Source: Mesostigma viride (Eukaryota; Streptophyta; Mesostigmatophyceae; Mesostigmatales; Mesostigmataceae). Taken from it: DNA of 64,000 nt. The notes beneath the pieces were generated by a model. It ran no database searches. It saw only the letters and a list, made by a program, of their open reading frames with translations, and was not told the origin of the DNA. Location of the stretch: the NCBI GenBank assembly GCA_009746045.1, contig RPFO01000041.1:5384920-5448919 (forward strand), written 5' to 3'. Positions 21,901 through 32,240 of the stretch are shown here, one piece after another. Positions within the stretch are counted from its first letter, which is position 1; each line of letters opens with the position of its first letter. Made by a program: the position numbers and the translations under genes.

Positions 21901-22028
21901 GGTTTACTACACTAGCTGTTGGTATGGACCTGAGCTAAGCAGCTTGTAAAAAAACAAAAGACAGGTAGATATGTACAATCTGTCAAAAAGCCGCCTGCCC
22001 CGGTGCCGACTGCGCCACCTTGCCGAAT
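21901..22028 (-). other. Spacer between ORF1 and gag of B1
   Basis: About 130 nt separate the ORF1 stop from the gag start; B2 has about 160 nt in the same place. It includes a pyrimidine-rich segment but no recognised signal. Confidence 0.5.
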
Positions 22029-22376
22029 TTAGTCGAGACCACGAAATTCGCAGTAGTCGTAGTCGTAAATTGGATCGTTGGCGACAGGCGCAGGTCCCTC
22101 CTGGCCTCGCCCAACCTCAATCGTCACCGGTGTCTCGATGACGATGGGGTCCAATCGCGCGCCCGTCACCGGATCAAAACGTCGACGACGGCGGCGAGTC
22201 ACAATTCGGAGCGGGTTCGTGAGGATTGTGAGAAAATCCCACCCGTCCGGCGCCCACTCGCGCAAAGCAGACAGAAACGCGACAAGGTTGAGCAGCAATT
22301 GCCGCTCTCGCGTCCGGGGCCTCGCGACAGCAACTGCAAAATTGCGAGGTCTTGAAACAGGTTGGTCGTGATCATC
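22029..22376 (-). pseudogene. ORF1 of B1, 3' part
   Basis: Encodes the C-terminal half of ORF1 (LLNLVAFLSALREWAPDGW, then the end CEFRGLD), homologous to B2 residues about 160-250. Joining it to 54567-54998 after removing element A restores GVIPMITTNLFQDLA, against GAPVVSTNLFQDIA in B2. One frameshift separates the first 25 residues from the rest. Confidence 0.88.
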
Positions 22377-22381
22377 GGAAT

Positions 22382-22726
22382 AGTTGAGCAACTCTAGAGC
22401 CCTAGGATCTGGCTCTAAGTTCCCCATGTCCGTCCGCACGCCTTCCGCTAGCGTCCGCTAAGCCGCCAGCTATAATCCGGCGGTCCGATGCGGTCGACCG
22501 GTCTAAGGGCGGCGCCTAGGGCCGGCGCCACCTAGGCCCCAGTCCGGGGCCTTATCCGGGTCGGTACGGACAGCTAGCTTGTCCCACGGTTACGGCTAAC
22601 CGGATAGGCTTTGCTGGCTAAGACATAAACCAGTGGTTGGCCAGCTCCGACAGTAGTTCTCTGTGTTCACCTTATCCCAAGCTCAACGTGACCGACCGCC
22701 ATAGCTGAGCCGGTCGGGCTTTAACT
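22382..22726 (+). repeat. 5' LTR of element A
   Basis: 345 bp, starting AGTTGAGCAACTC and ending GGGCTTTAACT. The extent is fixed by the TSD and by the restored ORF1 frame of B1. TATAAT at about 22471 could be a promoter element. Confidence 0.9.
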
Positions 22727-22738
22727 TGTATTCATAAA
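22727..22738 (+). promoter_or_regulatory. Primer-site region of element A
   Basis: TGTATTCATAAA follows the LTR directly. It is the exact complement of TTTATGAATACA at 28510-28521 in the tail of the same element and does not resemble a tRNA 3' end. Confidence 0.7.
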
Positions 22739-22745
22739 AATCCCG

Positions 22746-25529
22746 ATGGCTTCCGGTACACGGAGCCGCACGGGCGAACACACAGATACGCCAAGTGGCG
22801 AGGCCGCAGGGACCGTCCTGCCACGCTTTAGTGCGGACGAGGCCACGAGGTTGATGCAAACCCTCGTGGCGCAACCTGAACTGGCCAAGCAGTTCAAGCA
22901 TTCGATGCTTGCTGCTGACGATGCACTGAATCGCGGCCCTCTCAAGCAAACGGAGGTGCCCGCTGATCTACCTGCCGACTATACGGCGGACGACGCAGCA
23001 GATTTTCTAGCTGCTCTCAAGCGTCTGCGCGATGGACGCGCAGACAAAGATTCGGAGCTGATTGGCAAGTTCCGTGCAGTATTCTGCAGTACAACAAAGC
23101 ACCCAAACATTGCCAATCTAGTTCGCATTGCGGACGACAACAAACAAACCTGGGAAGTTTTTTACAACGGTCTAGATGCCCACTTGTCGCGGTCTAAGGA
23201 AGAGGCCGACGAGCAAGCCTTCAACGACTTCGAGGGCTATGCAGTTAATAAGGCAAATTTGCCCGGGGCTGCACGTGATTTCCAGGTCTTCGTGCACAAG
23301 CACAAGCTGCTAGATACTCTCAAGCCCATTTTCCTGTGCAATCGATTTCTCAAGAAATGCGACCTGTCGTCGGATGTGCATCTGACCATAGCGACGGAAC
23401 TCAAAAAGAAGAGTGCTGTCAGTTTCGACGAGGGCATGCTGTATTTGATCTCATGCTTCAAGAGTGCGCAGTCCAAGCCGGCTGCCTCGGCTGCTCTGCC
23501 ATCCCTGCGCAAGGTGGATACCGGCGCGTCTTCTTCTTCAGGCGCAGAGGCTCCAATTACGCGGTCGGAGCTTACGGCCATCCTGAAAAAGGTCGTCGGC
23601 CACGGCAACAACGGGGGCCAGCGAGGGCGCAAGCGCGGGCATGGTGGCGACGCCAAGCAGGGTGATCATCCCCCGGCCAAGCGGCAGCAGGGGGCGTCTA
23701 CTGACCGCAAGCAACGCTGTGAGCGCTGCTTCGGACGTCGCCATGTCCGGGATGACTGCCGAGTTCGCCCGGACCTGGAGCTCGAGGACAACCTTTGCCG
23801 CAAGTGCCACGACGTTCTGCGTGGTCACAGCGTGGAGGCGTGCAAGGCCAAGCGCATCGTCGTCCACGGCACACGCGAGGAGTGGGCAGAGCGACGGGCA
23901 GCACGAAAGTCAGGTGAGAGCACGCTCGATACCCCTTCTTTTGCTCAATGCGTCACGCTGAACCGGGCCGTCGTAGAGCCTGACGTCGTTCCTAAAAGCA
24001 ACGTGACTGCATCCTCTGTCTCATTCCGTGATGTGCTCACGCAATCCGTTGATGCTGCTCTGGCTCTGTCGCGCCAGGATCACGTGCTTCCTGAGCACGG
24101 GTCTACAATGCGTGACCTAAGCAATGTGGTGTCTTCTAGGTCGGGTGTGTACAACGCCGAGCGACCAAGCACTACTGCAGCACCCCAGCTAGATACTGGG
24201 GCGGTTGGGCCTATGAGGAATGTTGTGACAGTGCAAGAGAATGCTGGGCGGGCAGATGTTCTCGGTACACACCACCCTAGTGTGGATCTTCACATTGGCA
24301 AGGTGCTCACACGGGCGGCCTTTCGTGCAGCCTCTGAAGCTGCCCAGTTAGCCAATGTCACTACCCCAGTAGTCACCCCACCTGTTGAGAATCCTGACAA
24401 TGCCACTGCACCTCAGGCTGTCACCCTGAAACTGTTAGCATACCAGATGCACCGTGCATACGGGCATGAGGCCCAAGCCGAGGTAGAGGGGGCACACATG
24501 TTGGGGGCACCTTTATACAACGAGCTGAAGAATGTGCGTGCTCAGTGTCCTGCCTGCATCAAGATCAGGAAGAAGTCGCGTAGGCGGCATGCCAAGACTC
24601 CACCCTTGGAGCGAGGGTACCTTGTGGGGGATGTCATGCACATGGAAGGGGGGGACACCTATTTCATAGTCAAGGATAGGTTCAGCAAGGTCACCTACAT
24701 TGAGCCGCTGCCTCACATGTTTGAGGCTGACCTGCACAGGGCTATCAAGATCAGCCTGGCTTTCTTTCATCCCGTAGTGGAGCTCATGCTAGACCAGCAG
24801 TTCCGCTGTGTGCAAGGTTTGCCGGGGATGGAGGCCGTGGTCATCGTGGGGCGTGAGGATCACGGCAATATGGGCATGATAGATCGCACTGTAAGCTATG
24901 TCAAGACTGTGGCAGCCAAGCGACAGGATAACCCACATGGCAAATCCTACGCGGTCAAGACGGCGTGGTGCAAGGAGCTCATGCATGTGTGCAACCATAG
25001 GCACGTGCTTGATGTCAAGGGCTTTGGGCTAGTCACGCCTCGGGGGCTGTCAGCGGGCACCTACTCACCCGAGGTAGTAGAGGCATACCAACAGCATCTA
25101 CAGGATACCGCCGCCAAGCTGCGGCTCAAGGATGCCACGCTGCCTGATTTGTCTAGCGCTTTTGAGGTCGGGCAGTTGGTCATGTTCCACAAGGAGAGCT
25201 CGCCCAGCGGCAAACGGGGCACCATGCAGGGGCCTGGGGCCATCACAAAGTTAGACTGGCCGCTGCGGGTCATAGACATAGAGTGGAATGATCGGGTGTA
25301 TAGGGTACCATGGGCATCGGTGGCAGGCTATAAGCAAGGGGATAGCATGGAGAGTGAGCTGGCAGCCAACAGGGCACTGGGGTGGGTAGTGAAGGATAAT
25401 GCGCCTGTCGTAGCATCTGAGGTGGTACCCCACGGGTCGCTCCCAGGGGCAGACACAGCTACACCCCCCCCTCCCCTGGGCCCCAATATGACCCCGTGGA
25501 TGGGTGGGATGAGGATGGGGTGGGTTTGA
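22746..25529 (+). CDS. Gag and integrase of element A in one frame
   Basis: ATG at 22746, 20 nt after the LTR; 927 residues. The N-terminal Gag (about 1-290) carries helical capsid-like sequence. Two zinc-knuckle-like motifs follow: CERCFGRRHVRDDC (CX2CX4HX4C) and a variant in CRKCHDVLRGHSVEAC. After a spacer comes the integrase: HRAYGH and CPAC as zinc-binding pairs, then the core with D in GDVMHMEGGD, D in LMLDQQF and D (not E) in MGMIDRT, so the third catalytic residue is altered. The tail contains FEVGQLVMFHKE and GKRGTMQGPG. The stop at 25527-25529 follows a run of nine C, where an indel probably shifted the frame. Confidence 0.88.
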   Translation: MASGTRSRTGEHTDTPSGEAAGTVLPRFSADEATRLMQTLVAQPELAKQFKHSMLAADDALNRGPLKQTEVPADLPADYTADDAADFLAALKRLRDGRADKDSELIGKFRAVFCSTTKHPNIANLVRIADDNKQTWEVFYNGLDAHLSRSKEEADEQAFNDFEGYAVNKANLPGAARDFQVFVHKHKLLDTLKPIFLCNRFLKKCDLSSDVHLTIATELKKKSAVSFDEGMLYLISCFKSAQSKPAASAALPSLRKVDTGASSSSGAEAPITRSELTAILKKVVGHGNNGGQRGRKRGHGGDAKQGDHPPAKRQQGASTDRKQRCERCFGRRHVRDDCRVRPDLELEDNLCRKCHDVLRGHSVEACKAKRIVVHGTREEWAERRAARKSGESTLDTPSFAQCVTLNRAVVEPDVVPKSNVTASSVSFRDVLTQSVDAALALSRQDHVLPEHGSTMRDLSNVVSSRSGVYNAERPSTTAAPQLDTGAVGPMRNVVTVQENAGRADVLGTHHPSVDLHIGKVLTRAAFRAASEAAQLANVTTPVVTPPVENPDNATAPQAVTLKLLAYQMHRAYGHEAQAEVEGAHMLGAPLYNELKNVRAQCPACIKIRKKSRRRHAKTPPLERGYLVGDVMHMEGGDTYFIVKDRFSKVTYIEPLPHMFEADLHRAIKISLAFFHPVVELMLDQQFRCVQGLPGMEAVVIVGREDHGNMGMIDRTVSYVKTVAAKRQDNPHGKSYAVKTAWCKELMHVCNHRHVLDVKGFGLVTPRGLSAGTYSPEVVEAYQQHLQDTAAKLRLKDATLPDLSSAFEVGQLVMFHKESSPSGKRGTMQGPGAITKLDWPLRVIDIEWNDRVYRVPWASVAGYKQGDSMESELAANRALGWVVKDNAPVVASEVVPHGSLPGADTATPPPPLGPNMTPWMGGMRMGWV

Positions 25530-27598
25530 CGGGACCTAGTGCACGTAGTGACTCACCTCCTGTGCTAGCCACGGATAATGTGGGAGGCCCGCCTAGCGTG
25601 GCCTCGCCGGAGGGTCAGGGTCCTGCCCATGCGCCTCGCCCACCTAGGGACCTGGCTTCAACGGTCACGGCCTTGTGGCGTGCTCAGGCGCTTAAAGCGA
25701 AAGCTGCATCAGGGGTGGCTCAGGTCAAAACTCTCTCACAGGGGGTCAGGCCGGTTAAGTCAGCCTTGTTTCCTACGTGTAGACCGTGGCAGCTGGTGGC
25801 TGTGGACACGCAAGCATCCGTGTCTATTATCTCTCGTCGGGCAGCCACCCTGTATCCAGTGCTAGAGTCGCCGTACAAATCGGTGACCGACTTTGCAGGC
25901 ACTTCGGCATATCAAGTTACCGGGATGGTGGTGCTGCCGGTGTTGGGCATTGACACGCCGTTTCACGTCGTGGATGGCTACGAGGATGTGGCCTTGCTGG
26001 GCGAACCTTTCGTATCATACCCGGGGTTCTCAGTGTCCGCTGACTTGCTGTCAGTCGCGGGGGTGGGCAGCATCCCGCTTCGCGAGTACCACGCTCCATT
26101 GGGGGTGGTGGTCGGGCAGCCCGGCGTCGTGCGGCGCTTACCGATGGCGGCGTTTTCCACACCGCCGCTCGTCCAGTCCATCATTCAGCCTCAGGATTGG
26201 CACCCGCGCAGCTTCGGCCTCCACTCACACTCACTGGCGGCGGATAGCCCTGTGACGTGGGAGCAACTTGTCCTGGACTGTCAAGATCCTCTCAAGTTTG
26301 CTTTGTGGCGCGACGCGTTCATTCGAGCCAAGGAGCAGTGGCGAGAGCGCGAGGTCTACCGAGGATTGGAGAGTGTGCCAGCCGGGGCCACGCGGTTGCG
26401 GTTGAAGTTCGTGCTCACCTACAAGCCGGACGAGACCAACTCTTCGGTGGTGTTCCGGGTTAGGCCCGTGGTCACGGAGACGAAGGGGTCCTCCCCGCTG
26501 GATGCCAAGGATCTTTATACCCCTGGGCTCAACCATGTTTCGCATCGGCTACTGACGGTCATCTACTTGGGCAAGCGGAACGCGGGCAAGGACTACGGGA
26601 TGTGGTGCGGTGACTTTCAGCGGGCATTCCTCCACAGCGACGCTGGGGTCGCGCAGCAAACATGGCAAGGCACCCGCTACGTGGTGAAGGTCCCGGTGGT
26701 CTGGCAGGATGGCACCATTGGCAGCGAGTATATCGAGCTGTTGACAGGGGTGGAGGGGCTGCAGAGCTCTCCCATCATCTTCCGCATTTCCGCGGAGGAG
26801 GTCTTGCAGAGCTTAGGGGCCACGTACCATCGCGCGGATCCTAACTTCTTTGTGGTCCCCACCGGCGTCCCTGGCGAGCCAGCCCTCTTCGTGTGGCATG
26901 GCGATGACTTCAAGCTGGTGGCACCTCGCACCTTTGCTACCCAGTTTCTTGCTGCAGTGGCGGCTAAGTTTCCCCTGGGCAGGGCGGTGGATCATGAGGA
27001 GGGTAAACCCGTGGTGTTTTGCGGCGTGCAGTCTACGTTGCAGCGGGATTCGCGTTCTGGCGAATGGGTCATGCACATGCAGGATAGCCGCAACTATGTG
27101 GTTGACCTGCTGGCCGACCTCCCGTCCCCGCTGTTGGCAACCCATGGGCCCTCGGTTAAGGGCAAGCTCGGGTGGTTGGCGGACACGGTGGCACCTGATT
27201 TGGCAGTGCTCGCTCGCCTGCCCGATGATGTGCTGGAAGGACTAGGGTCCATTCATGTTCGGCGGCAGCTGGCCATGACGCCCGGCATTGTGCTTCGTGG
27301 GCTCGATTGCTCACAGCCGGTGCACCTCGAGATAGTGACGGATGCTAATCTAGAGACGCGCACAGTCAGCCAAGTGCGGGCCCGCATGGGGGCACTGTTC
27401 TTTATCAGCAATGAGGGCCAGCCTGGCATGTTGTTAGATTGGTACTCGCGCTTGCACAGCCGCATTGCCACTAGCCCCAACACGGCTGAATGCCGGGGCA
27501 TTGTTTCAGCTATATCTCACATATGTATATGGCATGTGGCTGCGGTACTTGCTGGGTTGGGTATTTGGCTCGTGTGGGTTCACTCTTCACTGGACTAG
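25496..27598 (+). pseudogene. pol: Protease, reverse transcriptase and start of RNase H of element A
   Basis: Overlaps the previous frame by 34 nt. It encodes an aspartic protease (AVDTQASVSII near 25800, VVLPVLGIDTPFHVV, VALLGEPF). The RT has LRLKFVLTYK, DFQRAFLHSD, GVEGLQSSPIIF and WHGDD (HGDD at 26897-26908). The RNase H begins with VTDANLE and SPNTAECRGI. The frame breaks near 27520 and continues at 27465-27824. RT and protease relate it to E1 and B1, with stronger divergence. Confidence 0.88.
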
Positions 27599-27824
27599 CA
27601 CGGTGCACACTGACTCACAAAGTTGTTTGGCCTTCCTTGACAATCCCTATGCGCGGTCACAGGACGTTGATTACCTCGTACTCGCTGAGGCGGCCTCCTG
27701 CGTCACGCGTCTCCAGCACATCGCGGATGAACTCAATCCCGCGGATGCACTCACCAAGGAGGCGCGGGAGGCTGCCCCGCAGTACGCAGTGTTGCGCAAG
27801 CGCATGACGATGCAACACCCGTGA
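27500..27824 (+). pseudogene. C-terminal part of RNase H of element A
   Basis: Continues the RNase H in another frame after a frameshift near 27520: WLRYLLGW, VHTDSQSC (catalytic D), RSQDVDYLVL and NPADALTKE. Stop at 27822-27824. Confidence 0.85.
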
Positions 27825-27856
27825 GCCACACAGGGTTACGGCGCGGGTGCTTTATG

Positions 27857-28510
27857 AGTTAGCATATTGGGGCATCAATGTGCTAGATGGATGCAGGTTG
27901 AGGAGACCTTTCCAACGCCGTGTCAACCGCCTAGAACAGACAAGGGACTAGAAAGATATCAGGTCCCGAAGTACTGCCGACCGGCGGGCGAGGGCGGTGC
28001 ACTCTCAGGGCATAGTGGACAGGACACGTGGCAGGCCGTGCCTGCACAGGCTTAGCCTGAACCCTCACGTGACTGGGACACAGTGTACTGAGGACTCAAC
28101 GGTCCTGTGGCTAGTAGAAGCCAGTAGCCAGCCAGCAGGTCTGCAAGGATGTAAGTCCATGCAGGACTGTGGCAGGTCCTGTGCTGTCCTAGACACAGGA
28201 TAGCCAGAGATTCCTGTATGCTGCCTGCAACAAGGATGCAGGGCAGCGATACGAGGCTCTGGCAATGTAGCGTTGCCCAGCGTTGCTCATGACCGAGGAA
28301 CAAGGATGGAACGAGGTTGCATATAGCTCGAGGCTCAACGAGGCAACGAGCATCTTCGCACACGAACCTTGGTCGTCACGACGAGTGGCGAGCCTATCGA
28401 GGGTCGTAGGCCTGGTGTGAGGATAAAGGTTGCTAGCCAGCAGCCTAGGGTCATTCCAGCCGGCAAGGACCAGGAGCTCACAAGCTCTGCTGACGAGTTG
28501 CTGCGCAAAT
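27857..28510 (+). repeat. Solo LTR of the E family, diverged
   Basis: 654 bp with TSD TTATG (27852-27856, 28511-28515). It starts AGTTAGCATATTGGGGCA and matches the E1 LTR in blocks such as CCTTTCCAACGCCGTG and GACACGTGGCAGGCCGTGCC. No internal E sequence is present, so recombination between the LTRs has removed the body. It sits inside the primer-site complement of element A. Confidence 0.85.
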
Positions 28511-28521
28511 TTATGAATACA
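28510..28521 (+). promoter_or_regulatory. Complement of the element A primer-binding region
   Basis: TTTATGAATACA, the exact 12-nt reverse complement of 22727-22738. Its last base pairs with the first internal base. The solo LTR was inserted at its TTATG, which duplicated those five bases. Confidence 0.65.
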
Positions 28522-28865
28522 GCCATAACTCGCCCTGTGTTGCTAGCATTCACGAGTATCTTGGTGGTAGTTTTTTTTTGCTTGTCCTGACCATACCCTA
28601 GCCACGTTGGACGGTGCCTTGGGCCCGTCGGCGGGTCACTGGTCCTAATAAATGGGTCACCTTTTGTCTGGTGGCATAGTTGGTTTTTTTCTCGATACTT
28701 ATTACATCACTATATTCATGTGTGATCACAAGGGCGCGGGTCGATACCGTGGTGATTTTGACGGCCTTGAGGCCCCCTTGAGTTTCCTACCTTAGAGGGT
28801 TTTGTATGGTCTGCATTTGATGTAATTATTTTGATCATTAATCAAAGAACAAAAGAGTATGTCGG
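28522..28865 (+). other. Distal 3' noncoding tail of element A
   Basis: About 340 nt without a protein. AATAAA occurs near 28648. A weak B-box-like motif GGGTCGATACC (about 28737-28747) could form a short stem with a 7-nt loop. The purine-rich AAAGAACAAAAGAGTATGTC ending in GG before the LTR is the likely polypurine tract. Confidence 0.6.
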
Positions 28866-29061
28866 AGTTGAGTAACTCTAGAGCCCTAGGATCTGGCTCT
28901 AAGTTCCCCATGTCCGTCCGCACGCCTTCCGCTAGCGTCCGCTAAGCCGCCGGCTATAATCCGGCGGTCCGATGCGGTCGACTGGTCTAAGGGCGGCGCC
29001 TAGGGCCGGCGCCACCTAGGCCCCAGTCCGGGGCCTTATCCGGGTCGGTACGGACAGCTAG
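28866..29061 (+). repeat. 3' LTR of element A, first part
   Basis: Matches 22382-22577 and stops at GGTACGGACAGCTAG, where fragment C interrupts it. The LTR continues at 31074-31175 and, after element L, at 54513-54561. Confidence 0.9.
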
Positions 29062-31058
29062 AGTTAGATGAGATGCTTAGGCTGACACACGGATTTCCGG
29101 CCTGCGCGCCGCGTATTGCCTACCGCGGCTGAGCGGGACACCTCAGTACTGTACGGCAGGGCGTACGGTCCTGAGGCGTCAGGTGGACTGACGTGCAGTT
29201 AGTGCCAGACTGTTCCTAGGTGCTAGCTCGACCCGCCAGGTCCGGTGTAGCCGGGCCTGACGGGCCGAGTGTTAGCTGGATGCTAGTGACGTGGTCGCAT
29301 GGCATTGCAGTGTACAGTTGTCCACTGGCAGGTGCTGCAGTGAGCACTGCCATAGGCATATAGGCGTAGCACTGGGGAGTGCCGCAGCACCCGAGTTTGC
29401 CCAGACGTTCCATTCTGAGCCCTCAAGCTTACACTACTCTCATTGTATTATTGCTAATACAACCATCGTTCCCTTTCAGCTTTCGGTAGTTGTCCATCGT
29501 CTTTAGACGCGTTCCAACTTGGACCAAAAACAAAAAAACATGGCTTCCAACAACGTCAAGGACAACAACAAGGGGAAGGCGCCTGCCAGGCGCACATCCC
29601 CTCGCCTCTCGCCGGAGGGCTCGCCCTCCGCCACCGATGCACCGAGGGTGACGCCAAACGTCACCTTCCGCACGGTGGTCGCCGATCACCCCAGGCGTCG
29701 GACCCCGCAGGTGGGGACCGGCGCCCGGGGGCTGGCGAGAGGACGCCCGTTTGCCACTGGCGGCTCGTCCGCCATGGCACCCGGGGGGCAGGACCCCCGG
29801 GCACGTGACACCCCCATCGCAGGTGATGGGGGTCGTGAACGAAGCGATTCCTCGGAAGAGGACGGGGAGGTGCCGCCCACGAGGCCGCGGACCTCGATCG
29901 AGCTTTCCTCCCAGACGCCAGCGACGTCTGGGAACCTCTCGGTGGGCCGCCAGATGGCAATCCTGGACATTGATCGATATGGTGAGCATGTTCCGCCGCC
30001 TATCGAGTTCGGGCGCCTACGGTATCATCTCCCCATCGGGGAAGATGATATTCCAGCGTTCATCTCTGTGAACGGCTGGATCATTCGTCAGCGTTTTCAG
30101 CTGACTGCCGATGAGCCGACGCACGCGATCGATGTTCATCGGACGCACGCGATGCTAGAGCGTCGTCTGCGGATGCAGTTCAACTTGATCCAGGTGGCAG
30201 TTTGGATGTGGTGCTTTGCCAACAGGCAGGGGCGCAACCCAGGCACTGTGGATCAGTGGGCGTCCAGGCAGCGTCAGAGAGAGGCGCTGCGCGTGGTGGC
30301 CAAGCAGGAGATCGCGTTGACTCCGTTACCTGCGTGGCCCCAAGTCACGCCAGTTGGCTGGGAGGCTGACAGGCGCGAGGCGGCTGCGATGCCGCCTGCG
30401 ACGGAGCGCGGGGCGGCAGTCGCCCCTACCACGCCCATGGGTGGTGTAACCACCCAGGACCCTCTGGCGGGCAGAGGGTCCAGCCTCAGCAGCGGGCTCC
30501 CCCGCCCAGCGTGGGGGGCCAGGTGGCTGAGGAGGCCACCGGGGTTGCAGGGACCCCGGCGGCGACGCCAGCTCCCGGGGTCGCAGGGACCCCGGCAGCG
30601 ACGCCGGCGCCTCCGGCGCAGGCGGGGGAGGAAACTCCCATGGAGGGTGTCATTGGCACCTCCAGCGGCTCTGGGGGGCAGGCCCCCTCCAGCCGCACCA
30701 AGGACAAGACCTTGGCTGGGCCAGGGGGGCCTCAGGGTCCCACCCTGGCGGGGCAGCAGCCGGCACGGCTGGACGGCGACCTGGAAGGTCGGGACTTCAT
30801 CACCCTGGGTGATGAGCCTGTGTGGCGGGCCATTCAGGCTGCCACAGCCTCCTTCCGTGGGCTGGCTGACAGGAGTCAGCAGCTGCACGTCGCGGAGGCG
30901 GGCAGCCTGGTGTGTGCGATTATCAGGCACATACTGGGCTTGCCCAACCTCCACGCGGACACACGTAGGGTGTGTGACGACCTGCTGCCTGCCCTGCAGG
31001 CCCTCCTCTCAGGGAGGAGGGTGCAGGGTGACAGGATTCGCCTGGTGCGACTCCTGGA
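29062..31058 (+). mobile_element. Fragment C: 5' LTR and gag-like ORF of another AGTT-type element
   Basis: About 2.0 kb inserted in the 3' LTR of A and flanked by the same 15 bp (GGTACGGACAGCTAG, 29047-29061 and 31059-31073). It opens with AGTTAGATG, and an AACT at 29516-29519 is followed by TGGACC, so 29062-29519 looks like an LTR of the same termini class. A protein-coding region truncated at 31058 follows. The 15-bp duplication is unlike the 5-bp TSDs of A, B and E; it may reflect another insertion mechanism or a later deletion and repair. Confidence 0.6.
29540..31058 (+). pseudogene. Gag-like protein of fragment C
   Basis: ATG at 29540 (MASNNVKDNNKGKAPARRTS) begins a basic, proline-rich N-terminus and a central part with YGEHVPPPIEFGRL and MQFNLIQVAVWMWCFANRQG. 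A frameshift near 30480 leads into the frame with tandem GVAGTPAATPAP repeats and the C-terminal VWRAIQAATASFRGLADRSQ and GSLVCAIIRHILGLPNLHAD. The ORF is cut at 31058. No zinc knuckle, RT or integrase remains. Its position after an LTR suggests Gag or ORF1; no family was recognised. Confidence 0.5.
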
Positions 31059-31073
31059 GGTACGGACAGCTAG

Positions 31074-31175
31074 CTTGTCCCACGGTTACGGCTAACCGGA
31101 TAGGCTTTGCTGGCTAAGACATAAACAAGTGGTTGGCCAGCTCCGACAGTAGTTCTCTGTGTTCACCTTATCCCA
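31074..31175 (+). repeat. 3' LTR of element A, middle part
   Basis: Matches 22579-22679 of the 5' LTR, ending TTATCCCA where element L is inserted. The last segment (AGCTCAACG to TTTAACT) is at 54513-54561. Confidence 0.9.
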
Positions 31176-31228
31176 CACTATACTTTTCGTCCGAGGGTGG
31201 TAAAAAGGATCCGAGGCGTAAATTACCA
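31176..31228 (+). repeat. Left terminal inverted repeat of L
   Basis: 53 bp, perfect inverse match to 54458-54510. It begins CACTA and includes GGATCCGAGGCGTAAATTAC. Confidence 0.9.
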
Positions 31229-31568
31229 CGCGGTAATCTTACCACGCACGATCCCACGCCTGAGATCCAAGGCGGTAATAATTACAACGTCGAGTCTTAG
31301 GTAGTAAATTTACTAGCCGTAACGTTACCACGACGTATCTTTCGTAGTACTGTACCGACACGGGAGATTACCGCGACGGATCTTAGTTGAGAAGTTACCA
31401 CCGGTAAATTAGGTGCCAGTGATCCGATGCTGTAAGATTACGTTTTAGTAAGTTACTAAGGGGGTCTTTGCCTGTCCACGGCCAGATGGATAATTATATA
31501 TTGTAATGGTGAAGTGGGAGAACGTGCGTGTCTATTAGCAAATGCAGCGAAATATAAAAATGTAGTTA
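31229..31568. other. Left subterminal region of L
   Basis: Repeated TTACCACG, GGTAA and GTAAATT words in both orientations (about 31223-31450), then about 110 nt of unremarkable sequence up to K2. No gene seen. Confidence 0.65.
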
Positions 31569-32240
31569 TCGGGGTTCTTTGAACGGAGTTTCTTCTATAC
31601 GTGAATGCGGGAACAAGAGGCCGCTGGATGAGCGGCTTATAGGTCGCAGTGTTTACTCGTAGCTGTTTGGCTAGAGCTTTTGTGATTAGTAGATGCAATA
31701 TAGTGCATGGTTGAAAAATGAATTAAATAAAATGTGCGTTCCGCGCTTGGGTTGATTATACCCGGGCGGAACGGGGCGTGAGGTGCAGTGCCCCTGAAAA
31801 GAACAACCTACGCATTATTTAATACTAGCCGTGCAGATTCGGGATATTCTACCCCCGGTCTGTACGGTTAGCGTCTTACTAGCATCCACTAAACATAAGG
31901 GTTTAATGACGTCAGTTAGCTAGGGATAAGGGAGGTTTTGCGACTAAAAGCCGCTCTGGCTGGTTTTGTCGGCCTCTTTCTTTGCTCGTTGTCGTTGCGG
32001 CGGCAGCCGCAGCTATGGGTGCTGCGGAGCAAAATCCCAAAAGCACTGGTTGCACTGGCCACTTGGCCAGTGGTGAGACTTCCAGTTGTTAACCGGCCAG
32101 GCGTAGTTCCTCGCCCGGTTAACTAAAAGAAAAGAAAAAGATTACCTCCGGTCCGCACCTTTTCCCCAGCTTGGGGTCTTTGGTGGGCCGGATGCCGTGA
32201 CAGGTGCTCAAGGGTGGTTTGTTTGGGTTAGGACAGATTT

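Noticed and set aside
22679-22680. Ending the LTR of A at TTATCCCA with TG...CA termini
   Set aside because: The sequence after the 3' copy continues to TTTAACT and only that end gives a TSD and restores ORF1 of B1.
27857-28510. Own 3' LTR of element A
   Set aside because: It matches the E1 LTR, has its own TSD TTATG, and the true LTR of A (22382-22726) recurs at 28866.
28866-31175. Reading 28866-29061 and 31074-31175 as two separate solo LTRs
   Set aside because: They are complementary parts of one LTR, split by fragment C, and together with 54513-54561 match the 5' LTR of A.
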